Shown piece after piece: positions 18,816 to 27,755 of a DNA stretch of 64,000 nt. Position 1 is the first letter of the stretch. Every line of letters begins with the position of its first letter. Below the pieces are notes generated by a model. The model did no database searches and was not told where the DNA came from. It saw only the letters and a program-made list of their open reading frames with translations. Where the stretch lies: the NCBI RefSeq assembly GCF_001591365.1, contig NZ_BCUT01000001.1:2232001-2296000 (forward strand), read 5' to 3'. The stretch comes from Variovorax paradoxus NBRC 15149 (GTDB taxonomy: Bacteria; Pseudomonadota; Gammaproteobacteria; Burkholderiales; Burkholderiaceae_C). The position numbers were made by a program, and so were the translations under genes.

Positions 18816-19567
18816 GCCTCTTCAGAATCGAAGGGTTGGTCAAGCGCTTCGGCGGCTTGCTCGCAACCGACCATGTGAACCTCACCGTGGAGCGCGGCGA
18901 AGTGCATGCGCTGATCGGCCCGAACGGCGCGGGCAAGACCACGCTCGTGAACCTGATCACCGGGCTGCTCAAGGCGGATGCCGGGCGCATCCTGCTCGAC
19001 GAGAAGGACATCACCGGCTTCAAGGACCACCAGCGCGTGGCGGCCGGCATGTCGCGCTGCTTCCAGGTGACGCGCGTGTTTGCCAAGGAAACGGTGCACG
19101 ACAACCTCATGCTCGCGGCGCAGGCCCATGCGGGCAGCAGCCTGCGCTTCATGGCGCCGCGCGCGGCGGAACGCGGCCTGGTGGAACGCGCCGTGGCGCT
19201 GGCCGACCGCGTGGGCCTCGGCAGCGAACGCCACCGCATCGCGGGCACCCTGCCGCACGGCGCGCAGCGCGCGCTCGACGTGGCACTGGCGCTTGCGGCC
19301 GAACCCAAGCTGCTGCTGCTCGACGAGCCGATGGCCGGCATGGGGCCCGACGAATCGGCGCGCATTGTGGAGCTGATCGAGTCGCTGCGCGAATCAATGG
19401 CCATCCTCTTGATCGAGCACGACATGGACGCGGTGTTCCGCCTGGCCGACCGGCTCACGGTGCTGGTGCAGGGGCGCGTGCTGATGAGCGGCACGGCCGA
19501 CGAAGTGCGCGGGCATCCCGATGTGCAGGCGGTGTACCTCGGTACCGAAGCGGAAGGACACGCATGA
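18812..19567 (+). CDS. livG: Branched-chain amino-acid-type ABC ATPase (LivG)
   Basis: This 251-residue ABC ATPase has Walker A GPNGAGKTT and Walker B LLLLDEPMAGMGPDES. The signature is unusual: TLPHGAQRALDVALAL stands where the family has LSYGxQR, i.e. PHGAQ. The C-terminal extension with VQAVYLG is diagnostic of LivG. Its start overlaps the LivM stop, and the Shine-Dalgarno lies in the C1 repeat. Its stop overlaps the LivF start. Confidence 0.9.
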   Translation: MSLFRIEGLVKRFGGLLATDHVNLTVERGEVHALIGPNGAGKTTLVNLITGLLKADAGRILLDEKDITGFKDHQRVAAGMSRCFQVTRVFAKETVHDNLMLAAQAHAGSSLRFMAPRAAERGLVERAVALADRVGLGSERHRIAGTLPHGAQRALDVALALAAEPKLLLLDEPMAGMGPDESARIVELIESLRESMAILLIEHDMDAVFRLADRLTVLVQGRVLMSGTADEVRGHPDVQAVYLGTEAEGHA

Positions 19568-20295
19568 ACGCAGCCACCACATTGCTCGACGCGAAATCCG
19601 TCGAGGCCGGCTACGGCGCGAGCCAGGTGCTGTTCGGCATCGACCTGAAGATCGGCGCAGGCGAAGTGCTCGCGCTGCTCGGCCGCAACGGCATGGGCAA
19701 GAGCACGCTGCTGAAGGTGCTGACCGGCACGCTGGCACCAATGCGCGGCAGCGTGCATTTCGGCGGCGATGCGATCGGCGGCCCACACAAGACAATGAGG
19801 CCCGACGCCATTGCACGGCGCGGCGTGGCCATCGTGCCCGAGGGCCGCCATGTGTTTCCGAACCTCAGCGTCGACGAGCACCTGCGCGCCTTCGCACGGC
19901 CGCGCCCCGGCAGCGCGCCGCGCTGGACGGTCGAGGCGCTGTACGGCCTGTTCCCGCGCCTCGCGGAGCGCAAGGCCAACGCGGGCAACCAGCTCTCGGG
20001 CGGCGAGCAGCAGATGCTGGCGATTGCGCGCGCGCTGTCGACGCATCCGCGCTTGCTGATCCTCGACGAAGCCACCGAGGGCCTGGCCCCGGTGATCCGC
20101 GAGGAGATCTGGCATTGCATCGCCACGCTCAAGGCCGAGGGCGAGGCGATCCTGGTGGTCGACAAATACGTGCAGCGCCTGCTGCCGCTGGCCGACCGCC
20201 ACGTGATCCTGGAACGCGGACGCGTGGTGTGGCAGGGCGATTCGGCCGCGCTCGATGCCGACCGGTCGCTGTGGGCGCGCTACCTGGGCGTGTAG
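19564..20295 (+). CDS. livF: Branched-chain amino-acid-type ABC ATPase (LivF)
   Basis: This 243-residue ABC ATPase has Walker A GRNGMGKST, signature QLSGGEQQMLAIARAL and Walker B LLILDEATEGLAP. The EGR sequence after AIVPEGRHVFPNLSV is typical of LivF. It is the last gene of the transporter operon; the ATG overlaps the LivG stop. The convergent methyltransferase gene ends 11 bp further on. Confidence 0.92.
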   Translation: MNAATTLLDAKSVEAGYGASQVLFGIDLKIGAGEVLALLGRNGMGKSTLLKVLTGTLAPMRGSVHFGGDAIGGPHKTMRPDAIARRGVAIVPEGRHVFPNLSVDEHLRAFARPRPGSAPRWTVEALYGLFPRLAERKANAGNQLSGGEQQMLAIARALSTHPRLLILDEATEGLAPVIREEIWHCIATLKAEGEAILVVDKYVQRLLPLADRHVILERGRVVWQGDSAALDADRSLWARYLGV

Positions 20296-20306
20296 ATCCC
20301 GGCTCG

Positions 20307-20915
20307 CTACCGCGGACGGCGTGCCAGGAAGTTGGCCCACGCCACGTTGCCGCGGCCGATCCACTGGCTCTCCCAGTGCATGCGCAGGCCCGCCGCCTCG
20401 AGCTGCTCGGCGAAGCGGTCCTTCGCCCAGTAGACGGTCTGGTAGTCGCCGTGGGTCTCGCCTTCGCCGATGCGCATCGCCGCCAGGAAGACCCCGCCGG
20501 GCGCGAGCGCATCGAACACCTTGCGCAGGACCGGCGCGATCTGCGCGCGATCGACATGGATCAGCACGCACATCGCGACGATCGCGTTGTAGGGCCCGCC
20601 CAGCGCATCCGTGACGACGTTGAGCAGCTCGCCCTTCTTGCCGCGCTCCGCCTGCAGGTCGAGAAAGGCCTGGACCGCATCGGTGCGCCTCACGGCCCCG
20701 CCCAGGGCCTCGACGAAGTCGGCGTCCTGCCCCGTTCCGGAGCCGATCTCGAGCACGCTGCCACCGGCCGGCACGAGCTGCATCATCCGGCGCAGCGCAT
20801 CCTCGATTTCGGCCGGCCGGTGGCCCGCCACGATCGCGTTGTATTCGCGGGCGGACGCTTCGTAGGACTCGATGGTGCGGCGCATGTTCTCCCGCGCCGG
20901 GTCGGGAATGTTCAT
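20307..20915 (-). CDS. Class I SAM-dependent methyltransferase
   Basis: This 202-residue protein has the SAM-binding motif VLEIGSGTGQDADF (about residues 54-67), an acidic residue after the second strand (RRTDAVQAF) and motif IV-like YNAIVAMCVLIHV. This is the Methyltransf_11/25 fold. The substrate is unknown. It appears to be a single-gene unit between the convergent liv operon and the SDR gene, 45 bp downstream of the SDR start region on the same strand, so it may be co-transcribed with the SDR. Confidence 0.85.
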   Translation of the reverse strand: MNIPDPARENMRRTIESYEASAREYNAIVAGHRPAEIEDALRRMMQLVPAGGSVLEIGSGTGQDADFVEALGGAVRRTDAVQAFLDLQAERGKKGELLNVVTDALGGPYNAIVAMCVLIHVDRAQIAPVLRKVFDALAPGGVFLAAMRIGEGETHGDYQTVYWAKDRFAEQLEAAGLRMHWESQWIGRGNVAWANFLARRPR

Positions 20916-20960
20916 GGGAGCCTTTCCAGTTTCTGAGGAAAGTTACCTATGCGCTCCACA

Positions 20961-21674
20961 CTACACCGAGCGCGTGATGCCGCCATCCACGCGCAGGTTC
21001 TGCCCCGTGATGTAGCCCGCGCCTTCGGATGCGAGAAAGCCGATCACGGCCGCGATCTCGCTGCTCTTGCCGTAGCGGCCCATCGGAATACGCGAGCGGA
21101 ACTCGGCCTTCTCGGGCAGGCTGTCGATGAAGCCGGGCAGCACGTTGTTCATGCGCATGTTCTGCGCGGCGTATTTGTCGGCGAAGAGCTTGGTGAAGGC
21201 CGCGAGGCCGGCGCGGAACACGCCCGAGGTCGGGAACACGGGGTCGGGCTCGAAGGCGGCGAAGGTCGAGATGTTGATGATCGAGCCGCCGCCCTGCTTG
21301 ACCATGAGCGGTGCCACCAGCCGCGCGGGGCGCACCGCGCTCAGCAGGTAGACGTCCATGCCGCGGTGCCAGTCTTCGTCGGTGATGTCGAGGATCGGCG
21401 CGCGCGGACCATGGCCCGCGCTGTTGACGAGCACGTCGACGCGGCCCCATGTGTCGGTCACCTTGTCGACCAGCCGTTTGATGTCGTCGTTCGATTGGTT
21501 GGAGCCGGTCACGCCGATGCCGCCAAGCTCGGCGGCGAGCGCCTCGCCCTTGCCCGATGACGAAAGGATGGCGACGCGAAAACCGTCATCCGCGAGCTTG
21601 CGCGCCGCAGCCGCGCCCATGCCGCTGCCACCGGCGGTGACGATGGCTACTTTTTTCTGTGCTTCGGAAGACAT
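20961..21674 (-). CDS. SDR-family oxidoreductase with atypical active site
   Basis: This 237-residue Rossmann protein has the cofactor motif TAGGSGMG (TGxxxGxG variant, about residues 13-20), NSAGHG (NAG motif) and C-terminal YITGQNLRVDGG. Where classical SDRs have YxxxK it has PTSGVFRAGLAAFTK, so neither the catalytic Tyr nor Lys is in the usual place. It may use another residue or not be a standard dehydrogenase. No pathway partner is evident next to it. The 5' side is free up to a composite repeat. Confidence 0.85.
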   Translation of the reverse strand: MSSEAQKKVAIVTAGGSGMGAAAARKLADDGFRVAILSSSGKGEALAAELGGIGVTGSNQSNDDIKRLVDKVTDTWGRVDVLVNSAGHGPRAPILDITDEDWHRGMDVYLLSAVRPARLVAPLMVKQGGGSIINISTFAAFEPDPVFPTSGVFRAGLAAFTKLFADKYAAQNMRMNNVLPGFIDSLPEKAEFRSRIPMGRYGKSSEIAAVIGFLASEGAGYITGQNLRVDGGITRSV

Positions 21675-21748
21675 GTGGGTCCTTGGTTCATTTCATGCGA
21701 GACCCGCATTTAGCCAAGGATTCGGAGGGCTTGCACGGGCTGGGCTCG

Positions 21749-22023
21749 GGCGCCGTTGTTCAGGGCGCGTGCACAGATCACCGGGTACTCCCCTCCGCGA
21801 ATGTCCCCCGGCCTGCGGCCTCCTCCTTGATTTCGCTGCGGGGAGCACCCGATGCTCTGTGCACCTGGGCACGCCGCTGGTGTATCGCTGATCAACTAGT
21901 GCTCTGATCACGCTCCCGTCGATGGGGTGCCTTGCGCAGCGAAATCAAGGAGGAGCGCGAAGCGCGGGGGACATTCGCGGAGCAAGGTACCCCGTCGGCG
22001 GGAGCGCCGCCCTGAACAGCAGC
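21749..22023. repeat. Composite hairpin repeat, unit 2 (A-linker-B, complete)
   Basis: The order is terminal repeat (21749-21768), hairpin A (21769-21864, 96 bp), 46-bp linker, hairpin B in opposite orientation (21911-22006, 96 bp) and terminal repeat in inverted orientation (22007-22023). The 25-bp arms of each hairpin match at 22 positions. The core is shared between A and B, with apex GGCC-TGC-GGCC in A and GCGC-TTC-GCGC in B. It fills the gap between the SDR and TesB genes. Several short open frames cross it but are repeat-derived. Confidence 0.85.
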
Positions 22024-22036
22024 ATCGAATACTTCC

Positions 22037-22915
22037 TCAGCGCTTGACCCGCAGCATTCCCTCTTGCGCCGTAGAAGCCACCAACCGCCCGTCGCGCGTG
22101 AACAGGCTGCCGCGGCACAGGCCGCGCGCGCCGCTCGCGCTGGGCGAATCGAGCACGTAGAGCAGCCAGTCGTCCATGCGGAAATCGCGGTGGAACCACA
22201 TCGCGTGGTCGAGGCTCGCGGGGCGCACCTGGCCGCTCATGAAGCTCAGGCCGTGCGGCAGCATCGCGGCGCGCAGCAGGCCGTGGTCGGAGGCGTAGGC
22301 CAGCAGCGCGCGGTGCACCACCGGGTCGTCGGGCAGCGGCGCGATGGCGCGCATCCAGATCGCGCTTTCGGACGAGCGCACCGCCGGCGCCAGCAGGTCG
22401 TCGGCCTCGACACCGCGGTATTCGATGCCGTGCGGCTCCAGGCCCTTGATGCGCCAGCGTTCGGGCAGCCGCTCGCCGAGCGCGAGGCGCTGGTCGAGTT
22501 CGCTCGCGAGGCCCTCGGGGCCCTCCACTGCGGGCATGGCGAACTGGTGCTCGACGCCGTCGTCCACCGTCTGGAACGAGGCCGACATCTCGAAGATGAT
22601 GCGCTCCTGCTGGCGCGCCACCACGTGCCGCGTGGTGAAGCTGCGGCCGTCGCGCACGCGGTCCACGCTGTATTCGATGGGTGCATGCTCGCCCGGCAGC
22701 AGGAAGTAGGCGTGCATCGAATGCACCGGCCGGTCGGCGCCCACCGTGAGGCTCGCGGCCGCGAGCGACTGGCCGAGCACCTGGCCGCCGAACACGGCGG
22801 GCGTGCCGATGTCTTCGCTCTGGGCCAGGAATTTGTCGCCTCCGAGCGGCTCGAGCTGCATGAGCGCGACGAGTTCGGCGACAAGGCGGGCGGCGGTGGC
22901 GGGATCGGTGGTCAT
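22037..22915 (-). CDS. tesB: Acyl-CoA thioesterase II
   Basis: This 292-residue double hot-dog thioesterase has the TesB opening (FLAQSEDIGTPAVFGGQVLG), SMHAYFLLPGEHAPIEYSV, and the C-terminal half with PASLDHAMWFHRDFRMDDW and GSLFTRDGRLVASTAQEGM. It hydrolyses acyl-CoA to free acid and CoA. The ATG at 22915 gives the standard family length; there is no clear Shine-Dalgarno. It lies 96 bp downstream of the oxidoreductase operon on the same strand. A composite repeat begins 14 bp after its stop. Confidence 0.93.
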   Translation of the reverse strand: MTTDPATAARLVAELVALMQLEPLGGDKFLAQSEDIGTPAVFGGQVLGQSLAAASLTVGADRPVHSMHAYFLLPGEHAPIEYSVDRVRDGRSFTTRHVVARQQERIIFEMSASFQTVDDGVEHQFAMPAVEGPEGLASELDQRLALGERLPERWRIKGLEPHGIEYRGVEADDLLAPAVRSSESAIWMRAIAPLPDDPVVHRALLAYASDHGLLRAAMLPHGLSFMSGQVRPASLDHAMWFHRDFRMDDWLLYVLDSPSASGARGLCRGSLFTRDGRLVASTAQEGMLRVKR

Positions 22916-23011
22916 CGGAGGAAGAGCGTCAATGCGAAGGAAGCAACCCCAGACCATAGCAAAGGCCGCGCCCGCGGGCTGTCGCGGGGCGGTCAGTGCT
23001 TCGCCGGCGGC

Positions 23012-24373
23012 TCAGCGGTCGAGATCGGCGCCGTCGGCGGCCAGCTTCTTCTGGAGCGCGGGCACGTCGACATCCGCGAACTTCGCGCTGGCACCCAGCG
23101 ACGCCGCGGCCGTGCCTGCCGCCTGCCCCATCACGAAGCAGCCGCCGCTCGCGCGCGCGGCCGACTGGCCTTCGTGCGTCATGGCAGCGCAGCGGCCGGC
23201 CACCAGCAGGTTGTCGACGCTGCGCGGCACCAGCATGCGCCAGGGCAGCTGGTTGTAGGTGCGGCTCTCGTCGCGCGGAAAGGCCCACTCGATGCGGCCG
23301 TCGGCATGCATCTCCATGGGCCAGGCGTTGATGCCGATGCTGTCGTCGAAGCTGGCCGACGACAGGATGTCCTCGCCCGTGAGCGCATAGAGGCCCTCGA
23401 TGCGGCGCGTTTCGCGGATGCCGACCTGCGGCGCGATCTCGACGATGGCCGAGTGCGCGAAGCCCGGCACCTCGGCCTTCATGAACCTGAAGTACTCGGC
23501 GATCTGGCGCCGGCCTTCGAGCTCGCCTTCGGTGAGTTCGCGCGCATCGACGCCGTTCATCGCGCGGCCGGCCGCGTTGCGGATCTGCGTGACGTTGGCG
23601 CGCCACTCGCGCGGGTCGATGTTGGGCCGCAGGATCGCGCCTTCGCGCGGAAACCGGTAGGCGCCCGGCTTCTGTGCCTGCACCTGCGCCATCAGGTCGT
23701 TGATGGCCTTGAATTCGCCGACGGCCGTGAGTGCCGGCTGCGCATCGACTTGGCCGACGCGGAACATGGTGGTCGGGAACAGGCCGCTGCCGTGGCCATC
23801 GCCCACTTCGAAGGGCACGCCCGCAAAGGCCGCCACGTCGGCGTCGCCGCTGGCATCGACAAAGGCATTGGCGCGGATCGCCTGCCGGCCCGACTTGGTC
23901 TCGACCACCAGCGCCGCGATGCGCTCGCCCTCGCGCACCACCGCGGCGGCCCAGGCATGGAACAGCAGCTTCACGCCCGCGTCGAGCAGCAGGTGGTCGG
24001 CCGCGATCTTGTAGGCCGAGGTGTCGTAGGAGCGCACGCGGATGCGGCCCTGCATGCCATCCTGCGGCGTGTTGAGGCCGCCCAGCGCATCGATGCGCGC
24101 AAGCAGGTCGTCGGCCACGCCGCGCACCAGCAGCGTCATCTCGCCGTTGCGCTTGCCGTAGAGGCCCGCGAAGTTGGTCACGCCGCCCGCGGTGCCCATG
24201 CCGCCGAGGAAGCCGTAGCGCTCCACCAGCAGCGTGCTGGCGCCATGGCGCGCCGCGCTCACGGCGGCGGCAATGCCGGCGGGGCCGCCACCGACCACCA
24301 CCACGTCGTATTCGCCGAACACCGGCAGCTCGCGCGCCGGTTCGCTCAGGGTCTTGTGTGGGACGGCGGCCAT
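23012..24373 (-). CDS. FAD-dependent oxidoreductase (FAD_oxidored / FumC-terminal-like family)
   Basis: This 453-residue flavoprotein has the dinucleotide motif DVVVVGGGPAGIAAAVSAAR (about residues 23-42) and ERYGFLGGMGTAGGVTNFAG. It also has FVDASGDADVAAFAGVPFE, the second FAD contact common to PF12831, and a C-terminal VAGRCAAMTHEGQSAARASG. No iron-sulfur motif was seen. The ATG overlaps the stop of a Bug-type binding protein. The position at the end of the gentisate operon suggests an accessory oxidation step for the imported acid, but the substrate is unknown. Confidence 0.85.
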   Translation of the reverse strand: MAAVPHKTLSEPARELPVFGEYDVVVVGGGPAGIAAAVSAARHGASTLLVERYGFLGGMGTAGGVTNFAGLYGKRNGEMTLLVRGVADDLLARIDALGGLNTPQDGMQGRIRVRSYDTSAYKIAADHLLLDAGVKLLFHAWAAAVVREGERIAALVVETKSGRQAIRANAFVDASGDADVAAFAGVPFEVGDGHGSGLFPTTMFRVGQVDAQPALTAVGEFKAINDLMAQVQAQKPGAYRFPREGAILRPNIDPREWRANVTQIRNAAGRAMNGVDARELTEGELEGRRQIAEYFRFMKAEVPGFAHSAIVEIAPQVGIRETRRIEGLYALTGEDILSSASFDDSIGINAWPMEMHADGRIEWAFPRDESRTYNQLPWRMLVPRSVDNLLVAGRCAAMTHEGQSAARASGGCFVMGQAAGTAAASLGASAKFADVDVPALQKKLAADGADLDR

Positions 24374-25350
24374 CACTGGATCTTGATGCCGCGGGCCGAG
24401 ATGATGCGGGTCATGATCGCCGCCTCTTCCTTCACGCGCAGGCGCATGCCGTCGGGCGAGGTGCCCACCGCCTGCCAGCCCTGGTCGAAGAGCTTCTGGC
24501 GCACTTCGGGCTGCTTCATGATGACCTCGATCTCGCGGCTGATGCGCGCCTGCGCGGTCTTCGAGAGGTTGGCCGGGCCGAGCAGCGCCACCCACACCTC
24601 GAGGTTGAAGTCGCGCACGCCGGCGTCGGCCAGCGGCGGCAGCTCGGGCACCAGCGCGCTGCGGCCACCCGTGAGGCCGATCGCCTTGAGCTTGCCGGCG
24701 CGCACCTGCGGCATGGCCACGCCCGGCGGGATGAGGCCCATCTGCACCTGGTCGCCGAGCATCGCGGTCACGACCTGCGGGTTGCCCTGGTAGGGCACGT
24801 GCTCGGGATTGAAGCCGGCCACGCGGCTCTTGAGCAGTTCCATGCCCAGGTGCCCGACCGAGCCCACGCCCACCGAGCCGTAGTTCCACTTGTCGCCACC
24901 CTTGCGCGCCGCGTCGAAGAAGGCGGTGCCCGAGGGCAGGTTGTTCTGCGCCACCAGCACCAGCGGGGCCGTGGCAATCAGCGAGAGGTAGGTGAAGTCT
25001 TTCGCCGGGTCGTAGGGCAGCCGCGGGTACAGCATCTTCGACGAGGTGAGATTGCCGTTGATCACGATGCCCAGCGTGTGGTCGTCGGTGGCCTTGGCCA
25101 CCATGTCGGCGGCAATGTTGCCCGAGGCGCCGGGCTTGTTGTCCACCACCACGGGCTGGCCGAGCGCCTTGGCGAGCGGCTCGGCGATGGTGCGGGCGGC
25201 GATGTCGGGCGTGGAGCCGCCCGGAAAACCCACGAGCAGGCGGATGGGCTTGGTCGGCCAGGCATTGCTCTGTGCGCTGGCCGCGAGCGGCAGCGCGGCG
25301 GCGGCGGCCAAGCCGCAGGCGATCAGGAGGGCTCTCTTGGTGGCGTGCAT
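24373..25350 (-). CDS. Tripartite tricarboxylate transporter binding protein (Bug family), first copy
   Basis: This 325-residue exported protein has a signal peptide cleaved after ASA (about residue 26), followed by WPTKPIRLLVGFPGGSTPDI, the Bug hallmark that contacts a carboxylate, and VVVDNKPGASGNIAADMVAK. Family members bind di- or tricarboxylates and aromatic acids for TctAB permeases. No tctA/tctB genes occur nearby. It sits between the second Bug protein and the FAD oxidoreductase in one operon. Confidence 0.92.
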   Translation of the reverse strand: MHATKRALLIACGLAAAAALPLAASAQSNAWPTKPIRLLVGFPGGSTPDIAARTIAEPLAKALGQPVVVDNKPGASGNIAADMVAKATDDHTLGIVINGNLTSSKMLYPRLPYDPAKDFTYLSLIATAPLVLVAQNNLPSGTAFFDAARKGGDKWNYGSVGVGSVGHLGMELLKSRVAGFNPEHVPYQGNPQVVTAMLGDQVQMGLIPPGVAMPQVRAGKLKAIGLTGGRSALVPELPPLADAGVRDFNLEVWVALLGPANLSKTAQARISREIEVIMKQPEVRQKLFDQGWQAVGTSPDGMRLRVKEEAAIMTRIISARGIKIQ

Positions 25351-25397
25351 GGAAAGTGAAAAGGAAATGTGAAAAAACGTAATGGTAATGAGGGCCG

Positions 25398-26387
25398 CTA
25401 GTCGAGGCTGATGTTGCCGCGGCGCACCAGCTCGCCATAGACCTTGGACTTGGCCTCGGCGTTGCGCTCGATCTCCTCGGGCGACCAGGCCAGCGGCTCG
25501 AAGGCGAAGGTGTCGAAGCGCGCGCGGATCTCGGGGTCGGCAATGACCTTGGCCACGTCGGCGTTGATCTTTGCCTTGACCGCCGCCGGCACGCCCTTGG
25601 GCGCGAGCAGCGAGACAAAGGAGTTGACCTCCAGCGAGGCCGGCCCGCCGGCCTCGGCCATGGTCGGCACGTCGGGCATCTGCGGAATACGCTTGGGCGC
25701 GGCAATGGCCAGGTAGCGCAGCTTGCCGGCCTTGTAGATGCCCTGGCTCGACGGAATGCTGGCAAAGCTCCACGGCACTTCGCCCGTGCCCACGTTGGAG
25801 AACAGCTGCGACACCTCGCGGAACGGCGCATGCCGCATGCGGATGCCGGTGAGCGCCTCCAGCTGCTGCGCGCCCAGGTGGCCCGGGCTGCCCACGCCCC
25901 AGGAGCCGTAGACGATGGCGTCGGGGTTGGCCTTGGCGGCCGCGATCAGGTCGCCCATGTTCTTCCACTTCGACTCGCTCGACACCGCCACGAAGAAGGG
26001 CGTGCGGAACAGCGAGGCCACGGGGTCGAAGTGCTGCAGCGTCACGAAGTTGCGCGACTTGTACAGGTGCGGCAGCGCCGCGATGTGCTCGCTGTCGAGC
26101 TGCAGCAGCGTATAGCCGTCGGGCGCCGCGCGGCGCGCCTGGTCGATCGCGATGAAGCCGCCGCCGCCCGGCCGGTTGTCGATCAGCACGCGCTGGTTCC
26201 ACAGGCGCGAGAGCTTGTCGGAGACCAGCCGCAGCACCGCGTCGGGCCCGCTGCCGGCCGCGAAGGGCGTGACCAGCGTGACCGGCTTGTTCGGATAGTC
26301 GCCGGCCTGCGCCAGCGCGCCGTTGGCGGCGGCCAGCGACGCCAGGGCCAGGATGCCCGCCCGCAATGCGCGTGGTGAAAAGCTCAT
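25398..26387 (-). CDS. Tripartite tricarboxylate transporter binding protein (Bug family), second copy
   Basis: This 329-residue paralog of the neighbouring protein has a signal peptide (to about GALAQ, residue 27), YPNKPVTLVTPFAAGSGPDA, and VLIDNRPGGGGFIAIDQARR. Identity to the first copy is low beyond family motifs, so they probably bind different ligands. It lies 59 bp after the hydroxylase gene and 47 bp before the other Bug gene. A role in 3-hydroxybenzoate or related aromatic acid capture is inferred from context. Confidence 0.92.
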   Translation of the reverse strand: MSFSPRALRAGILALASLAAANGALAQAGDYPNKPVTLVTPFAAGSGPDAVLRLVSDKLSRLWNQRVLIDNRPGGGGFIAIDQARRAAPDGYTLLQLDSEHIAALPHLYKSRNFVTLQHFDPVASLFRTPFFVAVSSESKWKNMGDLIAAAKANPDAIVYGSWGVGSPGHLGAQQLEALTGIRMRHAPFREVSQLFSNVGTGEVPWSFASIPSSQGIYKAGKLRYLAIAAPKRIPQMPDVPTMAEAGGPASLEVNSFVSLLAPKGVPAAVKAKINADVAKVIADPEIRARFDTFAFEPLAWSPEEIERNAEAKSKVYGELVRRGNISLD

Positions 26388-26446
26388 GTTGTCTTGTCTC
26401 CTGGGCCTGTGGCCTCGAATGGTGATGATGAAAGAAACCCGTCCGG

Positions 26447-27730
26447 TCAGTGTGGCGAAAGCAAGGCGGCCGCCTCGGTGTCGGGCACTGCGACAGAGCA
26501 CCGCAGCGGCTGCGGCGCGTCGTCCAGGCAATGCTCGGGCCGCCAGGCATAGAGCCACTCGACCGCATCGTAGAAGCGTTCGGGCGTGCGGCCCACCCAG
26601 AGGCTGTTGCGCACCAGCCGCTCCACGCCCTTGGCGTGATAGAGCCGCCCCATCTCGCGCACCGACAGCACCACGCGGGCGGTGCGCGGAATGCGCGCGG
26701 CCTCGTAGAGCTTGAAGGCGGCCGGCATGTCGAAATCGCAGGCCTGCACCGCGGCGCCTAGCGTGACCGCGTCCTCCAGCGCCATGCAGGCGCCCTGCGC
26801 GAGGTACTGCATCATCGGATGCGCAGCGTCGCCCAGCAGCGTGGCCGGGCCGTCGCTCCAGCGCGCCACCGGATCGCGGTCGGCCGTGCTCCAGCGCCGC
26901 CACGAGCTGGGCCGGTCGAGCAGCTGGCGCGGGCGCGCATGCACGCCCTCGAAGTAGGACAGCACTTCTTCCTTGCTGCCTTCGGAAACGCCCCACTCCT
27001 CCTGCTCGCGGCTGTGGAAGGTGACGACCAAGTTGTATTGCTCGCCATGGCGCAGCGGATAGTGCACCAGGTGGCAGTTGGGGCCGGCCCAGACCACGGG
27101 CGCATTCCAGCGCAGGTCGGCCGGCATGTCGGCCACCGGCACCACCGCGCGGTACACCACGTGGCCCGAGACGCGCGCCTCGTCGCCCACGAGCCTGGCG
27201 CGCACCACCGATTTGACGCCGTCGCAGCCCACGATCGCGTCGGCCTTGAAGCGCCGGCCGTCGCGCGTGGTGGCGACCACGCCCTTCGTGCCGCCTGTGC
27301 CGAAGTCGAGCGATTCGACCTGCGCCGAGGTGTGGAAGCGGATCAGCGGATGCTGCTTCACGGCCTCGTGGATGGCGCCGTGCAGGTCGGCGCGGTGGCT
27401 CACCGCATAGGGGTTCCTGAAGCGCGCGCGGAAGGCTTCGCCCACGGGCACGGAAGCCACTTCGCCGCAGTCGACCGCGTCCATCATCACGAGCCGGTCG
27501 GTGAAGACCGAGTTGCGGCGCACCGCCTCGCCCACGCCGAGCGCGTCGAGCGCCGCAAAGGCATTGGGGCCGAGCTGCAGGCCGGCGCCGATCTCGCCGA
27601 TGGTCGCGCTCTGCTCGAGCAGGTCGATGGAAACGCCGAGCCGCGCCAGTGCCAGCGCGGCGGCCATGCCGCCGATGCCGCCGCCGACGAGCAGCACGGT
27701 GGGAGGGTTCTTCGGGGGGAATGTGCTCAT
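26447..27730 (-). CDS. FAD-dependent aromatic hydroxylase, likely 3-hydroxybenzoate 6-monooxygenase
   Basis: This 427-residue flavin monooxygenase of the PHBH/salicylate hydroxylase group has GxGxxG at VLLVGGGIGGMAAAL (residues 12-26), the DG motif AIVGCDGVKSVVRARL and the GD motif ATLLGDAAHPMMQYLAQGAC. Such enzymes use NADH and O2. Conversion of 3-hydroxybenzoate to gentisate fits because gentisate dioxygenase and a fumarylpyruvate hydrolase-like gene stand directly upstream; salicylate 5-hydroxylation is done by a different multicomponent enzyme. Salicylate 1-hydroxylase is an alternative on family grounds but would not need gentisate dioxygenase. Confidence 0.87.
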   Translation of the reverse strand: MSTFPPKNPPTVLLVGGGIGGMAAALALARLGVSIDLLEQSATIGEIGAGLQLGPNAFAALDALGVGEAVRRNSVFTDRLVMMDAVDCGEVASVPVGEAFRARFRNPYAVSHRADLHGAIHEAVKQHPLIRFHTSAQVESLDFGTGGTKGVVATTRDGRRFKADAIVGCDGVKSVVRARLVGDEARVSGHVVYRAVVPVADMPADLRWNAPVVWAGPNCHLVHYPLRHGEQYNLVVTFHSREQEEWGVSEGSKEEVLSYFEGVHARPRQLLDRPSSWRRWSTADRDPVARWSDGPATLLGDAAHPMMQYLAQGACMALEDAVTLGAAVQACDFDMPAAFKLYEAARIPRTARVVLSVREMGRLYHAKGVERLVRNSLWVGRTPERFYDAVEWLYAWRPEHCLDDAPQPLRCSVAVPDTEAAALLSPH

Positions 27731-27755
27731 CGCGTGGCCTCTGCGCTGCGTTTGC

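Noticed and set aside
21693..21911. Short open frames across the composite repeats, encoding sequences such as SPGTPLRECPPACGLLL, repeated at four loci.
   Set aside because: The frames follow the repeat, occur in several frames and both strands, lack consistent start sites and match no family. They are repeat-derived.
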